DNA of 64,000 bases from Streptomyces finlayi (GTDB lineage Bacteria; Actinomycetota; Actinomycetes; Streptomycetales; Streptomycetaceae). The stretch is from positions 4,588,001-4,652,000 of the forward strand of contig NZ_CP045702.1 in assembly GCF_014216315.1 (NCBI RefSeq), written 5' to 3'. A model generated the notes under the pieces. The model saw only the letters and a list, made by a program, of their open reading frames with translations. It had not been told where the DNA came from and did no database searches. Below, piece after piece: positions 50,933 to 59,838 of the stretch; within the stretch, counting starts at the first letter, position 1; every line of letters starts with the position of its first letter. The position numbers were made by a program, and so were the translations under genes.

Positions 50933-51976
50933 CTACGCCCCCGGGTGCAGCCTCGCCTCGCCCGTGACACCGACGCCCGTGCGGTCACCGGTCGCCACCC
51001 GCACCGGGCCCGCGACGCGGACGTCCACCGGATCGCCGTGGCCGTCCACCGCGACCGTCACCATCGCGTCGTGGCCGTAGAAACGCACGTCCACCACGGT
51101 GCCGCGGCTTGGGCCGTCGGAGACCGGGACCAGCCGGAGTTGCTCCGGGCGCAGCAGCACCTTGCCGGCGTCGCCGTTCATGCGGGTGCCCGCCAGGCGT
51201 ACGTCGCCCAGCGGCGTGGCCGCCGAGCCGTCGGCCGTCGGCGTGCCCGGAAGCAGGACGGCGTCGCCGACGAAGCTCGCCACCCACGGGTCGGCAGGCT
51301 CGCGGTAGACCTCCTGCGGAGTGCCGCATTGAGCGACGCGCCCCTCACGCACCACGGCGACGAGGTCGGCGGTGGACAGGGCCTCCTGCTGGTCGTGGGT
51401 GACCAGCACCGCCGTCGCCCCGGTGGCCCGCAGTGCGGCGCGCACATCGGTTCTGACCCCGGCACGCAGCGCACTGTCCAGTGCGTTGAACGGCTCGTCG
51501 AGCAGCACCAGGGCGGGGCGCGGGGCCAGGGCCCGGGCCAGCGCGACGCGTTGCTGCTGGCCTCCGGAGAGCTCGTGCGGCATCCGTTCGCCGTATCCGG
51601 CCAGGCCCACCAGCCCGAGCATCTCCTCGACGCGGGAGCGGCGTTCCGCCCGGCTCTCGCCGGTCAGGCCGAAGGCGACGTTGCGGGCCACGCTCAGATG
51701 CGGGAACAGCGCGCCCTCCTGCGGGACGATGCCCACCCGGCGCCGCTCGGGCGGCAGATGCACCCCGGGACCACTGAGCACCGTGCCGCCGACCGTCACC
51801 GTCCCGGCGTCCGGCCGCAGGAAGCCGGCGATGATGCGCAGCATCGTGGTCTTGCCGCAGCCGGACGGGCCGAGTACGGCGGTCAGCGTCCCTGCCGGTA
51901 CCGACAGGTCCAGCCCCTGGAGCACCGGGGCGCCTCCGTAGGACTTGGCCAGGCCGTGGATCCGAAGGTCGGTCAT
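50933..51976 (-). CDS. Iron(III) ABC transporter ATP-binding protein (Fbp/Fut type)
   Basis: This 347-residue ATPase starts at the ATG overlapping the permease stop. It contains Walker A GPSGCGKTT, the signature LSGGQQQRVA, Walker B ALVLLDEPFNALD and the switch VTHDQQEA. The C-terminal 110 residues (VLLRPEQLRLVP, VDVRFYGHDAMVTV) form a TOBE-like regulatory domain, as in FbpC. It powers the two-domain permease encoded just upstream. It is the last gene of the three-gene operon that starts at the iron box. Confidence 0.92.
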   Translation of the reverse strand: MTDLRIHGLAKSYGGAPVLQGLDLSVPAGTLTAVLGPSGCGKTTMLRIIAGFLRPDAGTVTVGGTVLSGPGVHLPPERRRVGIVPQEGALFPHLSVARNVAFGLTGESRAERRSRVEEMLGLVGLAGYGERMPHELSGGQQQRVALARALAPRPALVLLDEPFNALDSALRAGVRTDVRAALRATGATAVLVTHDQQEALSTADLVAVVREGRVAQCGTPQEVYREPADPWVASFVGDAVLLPGTPTADGSAATPLGDVRLAGTRMNGDAGKVLLRPEQLRLVPVSDGPSRGTVVDVRFYGHDAMVTVAVDGHGDPVDVRVAGPVRVATGDRTGVGVTGEARLHPGA

Positions 51977-53568
51977 GAGCGGTGTCTCCCGAGGAGGTAG
52001 GAGGGGATCGCGGCGAGCAGGATCAGCGTGGCGGCGTACGGGGCGGCAGCCGCGAACGAGCCCGTGCCCGTTTCGGTCCACAGCCGGGTGGCGAGCGTGT
52101 CCATGCCGGTGGGGCGCAGCAGCAGAGTCGCGGGGAGCTCCTTCATCACGACCACGAAGGTGAGCGCGGTGCCCGCCGCTACTCCGGGGGCGGCGAGCGG
52201 CACGGTCACCTCGCGCAGCACGCGCAGCGGGGAGCGCCCCAGCGACCGTGCCACGTCCTCCAGGACCGGCGGCGCCTGGAGCACCGCCGCCCGGGTCGCG
52301 GCGACCGCGAGCGGCAGGAAGAGGACGGCGTAGGCGGCGATCAGCAGCGGGAGCTGCTGGTAGAGCGGGTAGGCGTAGCGGACGGCGAAGAACACCAGCG
52401 ACAGCGCCACCGTGATGCCGGGCAGGGCGTGCCCGGCGTACGCCGCCTGCTCCAGCAGATGCGCGGCGCGCCCCCGGTGCCGGGCGGACAACACGCCCAC
52501 CGGCAGGGCCAGGAGCGTCGTCAGTGCCGCCCCCGCCGCGGCGACGCCGAACGTGGTGACCGCGGTGTCGAAGAGGATGGAGCCGTTCCAGGTGGCGGAG
52601 TTGCCCACGGCCAGCCAGTAGGCGAGGACGCCGAGCGGGAAGGCGACGGCGACGGCCGTCACCGCTCCGCACCAGGCCAGCGCCGGGAAGCGCAGCCTGC
52701 CGAGGGCCACGGGTTGGGCGGGCCGCACCGTTCCCGAGCCGGTACGGACATGGCCTGCCCGGCCGCGGGTACGGACCTCGGCGGCGACCAGCGCCACTGT
52801 CAGCACCACCAGCACGACGGAGAGAGCGGCGGCCGGTGTGCGGTCGAAGCTGGCCCGGTACGAGGTGTGGATGGCGCGGGTGAAGGTGTCGAACCGCATC
52901 AGGGACACCGCGCCGAAGTCGGACAGGACGTACAGCGTGACCAGGAGCCCGCCGCCGGCCGCGGCCGGCCGCAACTGGGGCAGCGTGACGCGCCGGAACA
53001 CCGCCGCGGGGCGGTGGCCGAGGGAGCGGGCCGCCTCCTCCTGAGCCGGGTCGATGCCGCGCAGCGCGGCGGCCACCGGGAGGTAGACGTACGGGAAGCT
53101 CACCAGCGTCAGTGCCAGCGCCGCCCCGGTGAAGCCGGCCAGCTCCGGTGCGGCCGACAGCCAGGTGAAGGCCGCGACGTAACTGGGCACGGCGAGGGGC
53201 AGGGTAGCCAGTACGGACCAGGCGCGGGCGCCCGGCAGGGTGGTGCGTACGGTCAGCCAGGCCAGCGAGATCCCGAGCACCAGGCAGGCGAAGACGACGA
53301 CGGCGGCCAGCCCGAGGCTGCGCGCGAGCAGGGTGAGGGTGCGCTCGTCGGCGACGATGGCCCAGGCGTGGGCGGGGCCGCGTTCCAGGGCCCGGACGCC
53401 GAGGTAGCCCAGTGGCAGCAGTGCGAACACTGCCGCCGCACAGGCGGGGACGAGGAGGACGAGCGGGGGCCGGCGGCCGGCGCGCTGCCGCCCGCCGGCC
53501 GCCGCGGTGACGGCGCCGGCCGGGCGGGCGGGGGCCGGCGGACGCGTCTTGGCGCCGGTGGTGCTCAT
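51973..53568 (-). CDS. Iron(III) ABC transporter permease (fused, two-domain)
   Basis: This 531-residue permease starts at the ATG at 53568, six bases past the SBP stop. It holds two BPD_transp_1 domains in tandem with about twelve helices. The two ATPase-contact loops EEAARSLGHRPAAVFRRVTLP (residues 175-195) and EDVARSLGRSPLRVLREVTVP (residue 435 region) are near duplicates, as in FbpB/SfuB. The N-terminus is Pro/Ala-rich and cytosolic. The stop overlaps the ATPase start. Fused permeases of this type import ferric iron delivered by a binding lipoprotein. Confidence 0.92.
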   Translation of the reverse strand: MSTTGAKTRPPAPARPAGAVTAAAGGRQRAGRRPPLVLLVPACAAAVFALLPLGYLGVRALERGPAHAWAIVADERTLTLLARSLGLAAVVVFACLVLGISLAWLTVRTTLPGARAWSVLATLPLAVPSYVAAFTWLSAAPELAGFTGAALALTLVSFPYVYLPVAAALRGIDPAQEEAARSLGHRPAAVFRRVTLPQLRPAAAGGGLLVTLYVLSDFGAVSLMRFDTFTRAIHTSYRASFDRTPAAALSVVLVVLTVALVAAEVRTRGRAGHVRTGSGTVRPAQPVALGRLRFPALAWCGAVTAVAVAFPLGVLAYWLAVGNSATWNGSILFDTAVTTFGVAAAGAALTTLLALPVGVLSARHRGRAAHLLEQAAYAGHALPGITVALSLVFFAVRYAYPLYQQLPLLIAAYAVLFLPLAVAATRAAVLQAPPVLEDVARSLGRSPLRVLREVTVPLAAPGVAAGTALTFVVVMKELPATLLLRPTGMDTLATRLWTETGTGSFAAAAPYAATLILLAAIPSYLLGRHRS

Positions 53569-53573
53569 CCGGG

Positions 53574-54590
53574 TCAGACCAGCCCGACGGCCTGCAGCAT
53601 GGCAAGCGTCTCCTGCAGGGAGTCGAGCTCGCCCAGGTCGATCTTCGGGGCCTGGAGGGTGTCCATCGCGGGGACGCCCCCACTCGGGCTGACGCCGTTG
53701 ATCAGCGGGTACTCCTTGGTTTCGTCGGCGAAGTAGTGCTGGGCCTCCTTGGAGAGGAGGAAGTCGACGGCCTCGGTAGCCGGCCCGCTCTGGTCGCTGC
53801 TCTTGAGTACGCCCGCTCCGGCCACGTTGACCAGGGCGCCGGCGTCGCCGCCGGGCAGGAAGTGCAGCTTGGCGGTGAGCTTGTCCGCGCCCTTCTCCGC
53901 CGCCCGCTCGTACCAGTAGTAGTGGTTGATCAGGCCGAGGGTGACCTCGCCGGACTCCACGGCGTCCAGGACGCGCAGGTTGTTGTCGTACGGCTTGCCG
54001 ACCTCCTTGAGGCCCTTCAGCCACTCCCGGGTGGCGTCGTCGCCCTCGAGTACGCGCATGCCGGTGACGAAGGCCTGGAACGAGGCGTTGGTCGGGGCGT
54101 AGCCGACCTTGCCCTTCCACTCGGACGTGACGACGTCGTGCACGCTGTCCGGCGCCGCGTCCGTCCGGTCCGGGTTGTAGGCGATGACCCGGGAGCGCCC
54201 GGAGACGCCGGTCCAGTCGCCCGTGCTGCCGCGGTAGGCCGCGTCCACCTTGTTCAGCGTTCCCTTCGGCAGCTCGGCCAGCAGGCCGTCCTTGGAGAGT
54301 GCGCCGAGGGCTCCGGCGTCCTGGGAGAAGAAGAGGTCGGCCTTGGTCTTGTCGCCCTCCTCCAGGATCTGCGCCGCCAGCTCCGCGCTGTCGCCGTAGC
54401 GGACGTCGACCTCGGTTCCGATGGCCTTCTCCAGCTTCTCCAGGAGCGGCTTGACCAGCTTCTCGTTCCGGCCGGAGTAGATGACGAGCGCGTCGCCGTC
54501 CCCCGCGTCGCTGCCGCAGCCGGTGAGGACGGGGACGAAGAGGGCCGCGGCAGCTATCGCTGCGAGCGGGCGAGTCAGCGGGCTACGCAT
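53574..54590 (-). CDS. Iron(III) ABC transporter substrate-binding lipoprotein
   Basis: This 338-residue protein has a signal peptide and lipobox (VLTGC, Cys near residue 25), so it is anchored outside the membrane. The FbpA/FutA fold is shown by LVIYSGRNEKLVKPLLEKLE, RYGDSAELAAQILEEGDKTKADLFF and LGLINHYYWYERA, where the paired tyrosines bind Fe(III) directly. No siderophore-binding signature is apparent, so naked or weakly chelated ferric iron is likely. An iron box lies 42 bases upstream, shared with the divergent adenylation-acyltransferase gene. Confidence 0.92.
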   Translation of the reverse strand: MRSPLTRPLAAIAAAALFVPVLTGCGSDAGDGDALVIYSGRNEKLVKPLLEKLEKAIGTEVDVRYGDSAELAAQILEEGDKTKADLFFSQDAGALGALSKDGLLAELPKGTLNKVDAAYRGSTGDWTGVSGRSRVIAYNPDRTDAAPDSVHDVVTSEWKGKVGYAPTNASFQAFVTGMRVLEGDDATREWLKGLKEVGKPYDNNLRVLDAVESGEVTLGLINHYYWYERAAEKGADKLTAKLHFLPGGDAGALVNVAGAGVLKSSDQSGPATEAVDFLLSKEAQHYFADETKEYPLINGVSPSGGVPAMDTLQAPKIDLGELDSLQETLAMLQAVGLV

Positions 54591-54631
54591 ACGAGGGCCT
54601 TCCTGAGGGGTCTTCCGACCTTGCCTATGAA

Positions 54632-54650
54632 TAAGGTAAAGCTAACCTAA
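54632..54650. promoter_or_regulatory. Iron box (IdeR/DmdR operator)
   Basis: The 19 bases TAAGGTAAAGCTAACCTAA match the consensus TTAGGTTAGGCTAACCTAA at 16 positions. The site lies between the divergent starts of the iron-binding lipoprotein (54590) and the adenylation-acyltransferase gene (54704), so one operator can give iron-dependent repression of both. Confidence 0.82.
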
Positions 54651-54703
54651 AAGCCCGTTCCCCATTCAGGCGCACCCCTTCGCCGTCGAAGAAGGCAGCA
54701 ACC

Positions 54704-57376
54704 GTGCAACCTCCCCCGCTCTCGCCCGCATCCACGGGGTTTGTGCCTTTTGTCAGAAACCTGACGGTGCACGGGGACCGGCCGGCGCTGATCACGCCCG
54801 ACGGCGAGCTGACGTACCGCGAACTGGCCGCGCAGGTCGAGGACACCGCCCGCCGCCTGGGCAGCCGGCCCCGCCTGGTGCTCCTGGCCGGGGCCAACAG
54901 CCCACAGGCGCTCGTCCACTACCTGGCCGCCCTGTCTGCGGGCCACCCGCTGCTGCTCGTCCCCGGCAGCAGCGAGGAGGCCGTACGGTCACTGACCGCC
55001 GCCTACGACCCCGATGTCGTGGTCCGGCCCGCGGCGGACGGGCGGTGGACCATGGACGAGCGGCGGAAGGTGAGCAATCACACCTTCCATCCGGATCTCG
55101 CGCTCCTGCTGAGCACGTCCGGTTCAACCGGTTCTCCCAAACTCGTCCGCCTCTCGCGGGAGAACCTGCAGAGCAACGCGGCAGCCATCGCCTCGTATCT
55201 CGGCATCCGGGAGACGGACCGGGCCGCGACCACCCTGCCGATGCACTACTGCTACGGCCTCTCCGTCGTCAACAGTCATCTGATGAGCGGTGCGGGCCTG
55301 ATCCTCACCGGGCTCTCCGTCGCCGACACGTGCTTCTGGGACCTCTTCCGCACCGCACGCGGCTCGTCCCTCGCCGCGGTCCCCTACACCTTCGAACTGC
55401 TCGACCGCGTCGGCTTCGCGGACATGGATCTGCCGCATCTGCGGTACGTGACGCAGGCGGGCGGACGGCTGGCTCCCGAGAAGGTCCGGCGCTACGCGGA
55501 ACTGGGCCGGCGAGGTGGCTGGGACCTGTTCGTGATGTACGGCCAGACAGAGGCCACCGCGCGGATGGCCTACCTCCCGCCGGACCTGGCCCTCACTCAC
55601 CCGCAGACCATCGGTGTACCCGTCCCCGGCGGTTCCTTCCGGATAGACCCGGTCGAGGACGAGACCGCCGGGACGCTGCCTCCCGGCACCGGGGAGCTCG
55701 TCTATTGCGGTTCCAACGTCATGCTGGGCTACGCCGATTCGCCCGCGGACCTGAGCCTCGGCCGTACCGTGCAGGAGCTGCGCACGGGGGACCTCGCCCG
55801 GCGTACGCCCGAAGGACTGTACGAAGTCGTGGGCCGGCGCAGCCGGTTCGCCAAGATCCTCGGGGTGCGGATCGACCCGCAGCGGGTCGAGGAGCTCCTC
55901 GCGCGACAAGGGGTCGCGGCGTACTGCGTGGGGGGCGACGACGAACTGCTCGTCGGGACCGTCGCGGCGGCCGGGGAGGCAGCAGAGGACGGGGCGGCCG
56001 GGCAGGACGAGGACGTACGAGCCCGCCGGATACGCCGCCTGGTGGCCGAGGAGTGTGCGTTGCCGACGCGGTCGGTGCGGGTGCTGTTCCTGCCGGAGCT
56101 GCCGCGGCTGGCCACCGGGAAGCCGGACCACGAGGCGCTGCGGCGCGCCGCGGGCCGGGAGGGCCCGGTCACCGGCACCTCCACCACTCCGGCGCCTGCC
56201 GCCGTGGCGTCCGCAGGAGGGCGCAGCGAACCTGCGGACCTGCTCGCGCTGTACGCCGAGATCCTCGACATCCCCCGCGGCGACGTGACCGAGGACAGCA
56301 GTTTCGTCTCGCTGGGTGGGGACTCTCTGGGCTACGTGGAGATGTCGATCCGCCTGGAGGAAGCCCTCGGCCAACTGCCCCAGGGCTGGCACGTCCTGCC
56401 CGTCGGTGAGCTGACGCGTATGACGGCGGCGTCCAAGCCGCGGCGCGCCCGTGCCCTGCACGCCCTCGAGACCGGTGTGCTGCTGCGTGCGGTCTCGATC
56501 ATCCTGATCGTGGCGGGGCACATACCGCTGTTCCTGGTGCAGGGCGGGGCGCACACGCTGCTGGGGGTGGCGGGCTTCAACTTCGCCCGCTTCCTGCTCA
56601 CCGACGCCCCGCGGCGCGTACGCGTCAGGAACATCTGGCGCAGCACCCTGCGGGTCGTGGTCCCGAGCGTCGTGTGGATCACCGCGGCCCTGTTCGTCTT
56701 CGGTGAGTACCACGTCCCCCACGCGTTCCTCGTGAGTTCGGTGATGGGGCCGTTCGGGGACCGGACGACCTTCCACTTCTGGTTCCTCGAATCCCTGGTC
56801 TACTTCCTTCTGGTGGCGGCCGCGCTGCTGGCCGTCCCGGCGGTCCACCGGGCCGAGCGGCGTTTCCCGTTCGCCCTGCCCATGGCGCTGGCGGGCGTCG
56901 GACTGGTCACGCGGTACGAACTGTTCGGCCTGGACATCGCCGCCCATTTCCTCAAGCCGGTGGGAGTCTTCTGGCTCATCGCCCTGGGGTGGGCGGCGGC
57001 GAGGGCCACGGACATCCCACGGCGGCTGCTGGTCACGGCCGCCGTCGCGGCGACCGTCCACGACCTCTTCCCGGGCGCGCAGACCCAGCGGGAGATCCTG
57101 GTCATCATCGGGCTCGCGCTGCTCGTCTGGGTCCCCAGCATCCCGAGCCTTCCGCTGGTCAACCGGATCGCGGGCGTGCTGGCCGGAGCCTCCCTCTACA
57201 TCTACCTGACGCACTTCATGATCTACCCGCACTTCGACTCACCGGTCGTGGGCCTGCTGGCCTCCCTGGCCGTCGGCATTGCCTATGGCGCGTCGGTGAA
57301 CCGCACGGCACGCGCCTTCCGCCGGCGGAGCCGTGCCCGCCGGACGGCTCGCTGCGAGGGCCGGGTTGGTCCTTGA
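54704..57376 (+). CDS. Adenylation-carrier-membrane acyltransferase fusion (NRPS-like)
   Basis: This 890-residue protein starts at a GTG at 54704. Residues 10-490 are an AMP-forming ligase: LSTSGSTGSPKLV (A3), VMYGQTEATARM (A5), ELRTGDLARR (A7), GRRSRFAKILGVRIDPQRVEE (A8) and PRLATGKPD (A10 Lys). Residues 515-575 are a carrier domain with SLGGDSLGY, in which Ser541 should carry phosphopantetheine. Residues 590-870 contain about nine or ten hydrophobic helices like an acyltransferase-3 domain (IILIVAGHIPLFLV, SLYIYLTHFMIYPH). The layout suggests that an activated acid or amino acid is passed across or into the membrane. The iron box and divergent iron importer suggest an iron-linked product. 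The substrate is unknown. Confidence 0.85.
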   Translation: MQPPPLSPASTGFVPFVRNLTVHGDRPALITPDGELTYRELAAQVEDTARRLGSRPRLVLLAGANSPQALVHYLAALSAGHPLLLVPGSSEEAVRSLTAAYDPDVVVRPAADGRWTMDERRKVSNHTFHPDLALLLSTSGSTGSPKLVRLSRENLQSNAAAIASYLGIRETDRAATTLPMHYCYGLSVVNSHLMSGAGLILTGLSVADTCFWDLFRTARGSSLAAVPYTFELLDRVGFADMDLPHLRYVTQAGGRLAPEKVRRYAELGRRGGWDLFVMYGQTEATARMAYLPPDLALTHPQTIGVPVPGGSFRIDPVEDETAGTLPPGTGELVYCGSNVMLGYADSPADLSLGRTVQELRTGDLARRTPEGLYEVVGRRSRFAKILGVRIDPQRVEELLARQGVAAYCVGGDDELLVGTVAAAGEAAEDGAAGQDEDVRARRIRRLVAEECALPTRSVRVLFLPELPRLATGKPDHEALRRAAGREGPVTGTSTTPAPAAVASAGGRSEPADLLALYAEILDIPRGDVTEDSSFVSLGGDSLGYVEMSIRLEEALGQLPQGWHVLPVGELTRMTAASKPRRARALHALETGVLLRAVSIILIVAGHIPLFLVQGGAHTLLGVAGFNFARFLLTDAPRRVRVRNIWRSTLRVVVPSVVWITAALFVFGEYHVPHAFLVSSVMGPFGDRTTFHFWFLESLVYFLLVAAALLAVPAVHRAERRFPFALPMALAGVGLVTRYELFGLDIAAHFLKPVGVFWLIALGWAAARATDIPRRLLVTAAVAATVHDLFPGAQTQREILVIIGLALLVWVPSIPSLPLVNRIAGVLAGASLYIYLTHFMIYPHFDSPVVGLLASLAVGIAYGASVNRTARAFRRRSRARRTARCEGRVGP

Positions 57377-57499
57377 GTGCATGTCCGAACATTGAGGACT
57401 CACCACACGAACACGGCAGAGGGCCATGCCCTGCGGGCATGAACTCAGAGAGCCCCGCCCGCAGGGCCGTTGAGACCGCGTGGGCGGGGCGCAGAGGCC

Positions 57500-58333
57500 C
57501 TACAGGGCAGCGCTCAGGGTCTCGCACACCTCGGCGCTCGACGGCCGGTCAGTGGGCGAACGACTGAGCATGTGGGGGATGAGGGAGCCCAGCACTCCGG
57601 GCACGTCCACGGGGCGGTGAGGGCCCGCCACGATGGCTCGCCGCTGATCCTCGCGGGACGCGTCGTCCGGATAGTCGACGTGCCGCCACCCGGTCGCGCT
57701 GATGAACAGTGAAGCCCCGAGCGCGTAGACGTCCGCCTCACGCGTTGGCGTCGCCGTGCCGGATTCCAGGACGCTCGCCGAGATTTCCGGCGCCTCGTAG
57801 TGGACGAGACACCCCCGGTACGGGAAGTCATATCCTCGGGGAACTGCCCCGCCCCGGGCGAGGGCGAGATCAATCAAGAATGATTCGGCCGTCCGTCCGA
57901 GGATGAAATGGGCGGGTTGAACATCCCCGTGCACCCACCCCTTTTCATGCAGCGCAGCGAGGGCGACGGCACACGAAAGGGCCTCGCCGACGTCCGGCGC
58001 CGTCGACGCATTCTCGAACCGATGCGGTTCCCACAGCTCGTATAGGCTGTCGCCCTTCCGCCATGGCTGAGCGCTCCACGTGCCTCGCTCCCATTCCCCG
58101 CTGAGAATCCGCTCACGGCTCAACTGCCGGAGAATGGCGGCTTCTCGGGCAGGCGCAAGAGCCGTCCAGGCGTGAGTCCTACTGGCGTAGCCAACTTTCA
58201 CGGCGTAGGGGCCAAGCTCTGTTTTCACCTCCCACACAGTGGATCCGCGCCGGTTGAGAACGAGGCTCAAAGGGCCGGGGTTGAGGGAATTCAGTGCACC
58301 CTCGGGCGGCTCGTACGGTCCATCGGAATTCAT
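57500..58333 (-). CDS. Protein kinase-like protein
   Basis: This 277-residue protein starts at the ATG at 58333, which has GGAAGG seven bases upstream (a TTG lies 15 bases earlier). It has the invariant Lys in YAVKVGYA, an atypical catalytic loop WVHGDVQPAHFILG (HGD in place of HRD, and His where Asn is usual) and a DLA in place of DFG (FLIDLALARGG), then YEAPE and ADVYALGASLFI. Loop and metal aspartates are retained, so catalysis is possible but altered. It follows the 147-residue gene by 81 bases on the same strand and probably shares its transcript. The target is not known; the neighbouring protein is an obvious candidate. Confidence 0.8.
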   Translation of the reverse strand: MNSDGPYEPPEGALNSLNPGPLSLVLNRRGSTVWEVKTELGPYAVKVGYASRTHAWTALAPAREAAILRQLSRERILSGEWERGTWSAQPWRKGDSLYELWEPHRFENASTAPDVGEALSCAVALAALHEKGWVHGDVQPAHFILGRTAESFLIDLALARGGAVPRGYDFPYRGCLVHYEAPEISASVLESGTATPTREADVYALGASLFISATGWRHVDYPDDASREDQRRAIVAGPHRPVDVPGVLGSLIPHMLSRSPTDRPSSAEVCETLSAAL

Positions 58334-58414
58334 GAGTTCACCTTCCAACGGCGGAGCCGACCCCCGGGTTGGAGATCGGCTCCACGCACTTCACGGGCCG
58401 GACACTACCGGCGG

Positions 58415-58858
58415 TCAGACATTGCGGTAGTCGCGCCCGCAGTCGGAGTCACACTGCGCCGCGTTCTCGCCGTTCACGGTCCACAGGTCGTCCATGACCA
58501 TGAAGCCGGCGGCCTTGATCGCGTGGGCGGTCGCCTGCACCTCGGCCGGCACTCGACCACCACCGCCGGGGCGCGGGTTGTGTTCCAGGAAGCGGCCCGC
58601 GTACTTCTCGCAGAACTCGCGGTAGTCAGCGGTGTGCAGGATGAACGAGTGAAGCGCGCCGTCGACGTCGTCGCTTGGAACCATCTTCACCGTGGCCGTG
58701 GCGACCGTGGCGAGGAAAGTGATGGCCTGATCGGTTGCGCGTTCCGCCTTCTCCTTGTCGTACCCGAAGTGCACCATGGTGAATTCCGCGATGCTGTCGA
58801 AAAGTTCTGAATCGACCAGCGCGCGGCCGGTCCGAAGGTCGTTACTGATAGCCGTCAT
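58415..58858 (-). CDS. Cys-tailed 147-residue protein of unknown function
   Basis: The ATG at 58858 has a strong AGGAGG site. The product is predicted helical and cytosolic: LFDSIAEFTMVHFGYDKEKAE, ATDQAITFLATVATATVKMV, and FILHTADYREFCEKYAGRFLE. A Gly-rich break (PRPGGGGRVP) follows, then AEVQATAHAIKAAGFMVMDDLW. The C-terminus is striking: NGENAAQCDSDCGRDYRNV, with two cysteines three residues apart. Similar proteins occur in other streptomycetes next to kinase-like genes, but I know of no assigned role. The tail could be a metal site, a modification site or a peptide precursor; none of these is proven. Confidence 0.75.
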   Translation of the reverse strand: MTAISNDLRTGRALVDSELFDSIAEFTMVHFGYDKEKAERATDQAITFLATVATATVKMVPSDDVDGALHSFILHTADYREFCEKYAGRFLEHNPRPGGGGRVPAEVQATAHAIKAAGFMVMDDLWTVNGENAAQCDSDCGRDYRNV

Positions 58859-59013
58859 GGCTGCTTTCCTCCTGATTGGTTTGGAGAGCTGTACTTGCCG
58901 CCCACTCGCGCTGTTGGCGGGTGGGAGTGGTACCCGCTCTCTGCCCGGAGCCGCCGTTGTGAACTCGCACGCAGAAAACGGAACTTGTGGGTCTGATAGC
59001 TCAGTCGGCGGTC

Positions 59014-59265
59014 CTACTCAGGCAGCCCCGCGCAGCGCTTTCGATGGAGCTTTGAGAGTGCGGTGAGTTGGCGCTGCTCGGCTTCCGTTGCGGGACGGAC
59101 ACGGGTCCATGGCGCCTGCCAACGAAATCCGGTCGGTCGGATCATGTGGACGACACCGCCCGGAGCGATGTGGGCAATGACGCCAACCATTTCGTGGGTG
59201 GACTCGTAGACCCGCATACCAACCCACAGCCCGGTCTTTCCGTACGGCTTGGGGTGGCGCCTCAC
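59014..59265 (-). CDS. Small conserved protein (83 aa), KOW-like barrel
   Basis: The GTG start overlaps the stop of the preceding 72-residue gene (GTGA). The product has VGMRVYESTHEMVGVIAHIAP and GGVVHMIRPTGFRWQAPWTRV, a pattern of strands seen in small beta-barrel proteins, followed by a basic helix (QLTALSKLHRKR). There are no membrane segments. Such genes accompany HTH/TPR regulators and other accessory genes in Streptomyces. The function is unknown. Confidence 0.65.
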   Translation of the reverse strand: MRRHPKPYGKTGLWVGMRVYESTHEMVGVIAHIAPGGVVHMIRPTGFRWQAPWTRVRPATEAEQRQLTALSKLHRKRCAGLPE

Positions 59266-59480
59266 AGCAGGAGTCGGTATTCCCGGCTGCGACGATTCGC
59301 GTCGGCGACGTCCGGAGGCAGCGCGTCCGACTGCTGTGTCGGAAGCATTGCCGACGGGTCGACTTCCCATTCCTTGCCTCCATTCAGCGGACGGAGTTGG
59401 TAGCGCGGCCCCTCGTGGCCCATAACGCGGCCCACACGACCCGTTCTCGCGTCCCGGGCGACTTCCCCCGGCTCCCACAC
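59262..59480 (-). CDS. Small conserved protein (72 aa), WEPGEVARD family
   Basis: A GTG-started product begins VWEPGEVARDARTGRVGRVMG and continues GHEGPRYQLRPLNGGKEWEVD. This strand-rich module is familiar from many streptomycete accessory loci beside XRE-type regulators. The end, ALPPDVADANRRSREYRLLL, is helical. It overlaps the previous frame by 97 bases and the next gene by four. The function is unknown. Confidence 0.65.
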   Translation of the reverse strand: MWEPGEVARDARTGRVGRVMGHEGPRYQLRPLNGGKEWEVDPSAMLPTQQSDALPPDVADANRRSREYRLLL

Positions 59481-59689
59481 TCGCGGGTGCTCACGCGGAC
59501 TTTCATGGCCGTTTCATGGGGCAACCGTCTTTCGAGGCCCTCCCGCACCATGAGCAACAACGGCGCCGACGGGCCCATGTAGCCACCTCGGGGCACCCAT
59601 TCCGGCGCGAGCCGCCAGAACCCACCCGCCTCGATCAGGCCGGCGAGTAAGGCCGCGTCGTCGCGCTCGGGGGTAGCTCTCTCGTCCAT
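59384..59689 (-). CDS. Small hypothetical protein (101 aa)
   Basis: The ATG at 59689 opens a frame with the product DERATPERDDAALLAGLIEAGGFWRLAPEW at its start, and the middle part PSAPLLLMVREGLERRLPHE looks genuine. The last 30 residues overlap the next gene in another frame and have a different, Arg-rich composition. The original stop may therefore have been lost near 59480 by a small indel. It is the first gene of the reverse-strand block and lies 149 bases from the divergent HTH/TPR regulator. Confidence 0.5.
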   Translation of the reverse strand: MDERATPERDDAALLAGLIEAGGFWRLAPEWVPRGGYMGPSAPLLLMVREGLERRLPHETAMKVRVSTRECGSRGKSPGTRERVVWAALWATRGRATNSVR

Positions 59690-59838
59690 CGCTCCGGGCC
59701 CCTTGCTGTGGCGTTCGTCCCTTGTGGTGATCTCTGCTCGCTCTAGGCAACCGTCCCGCTACCGGCGGCGGTACCGTTGTGACAGCGGCAGGACTTAAGA
59801 GCTTTAAGCGGCTTCACAGCGCGGGGAGTTGAGGACCA

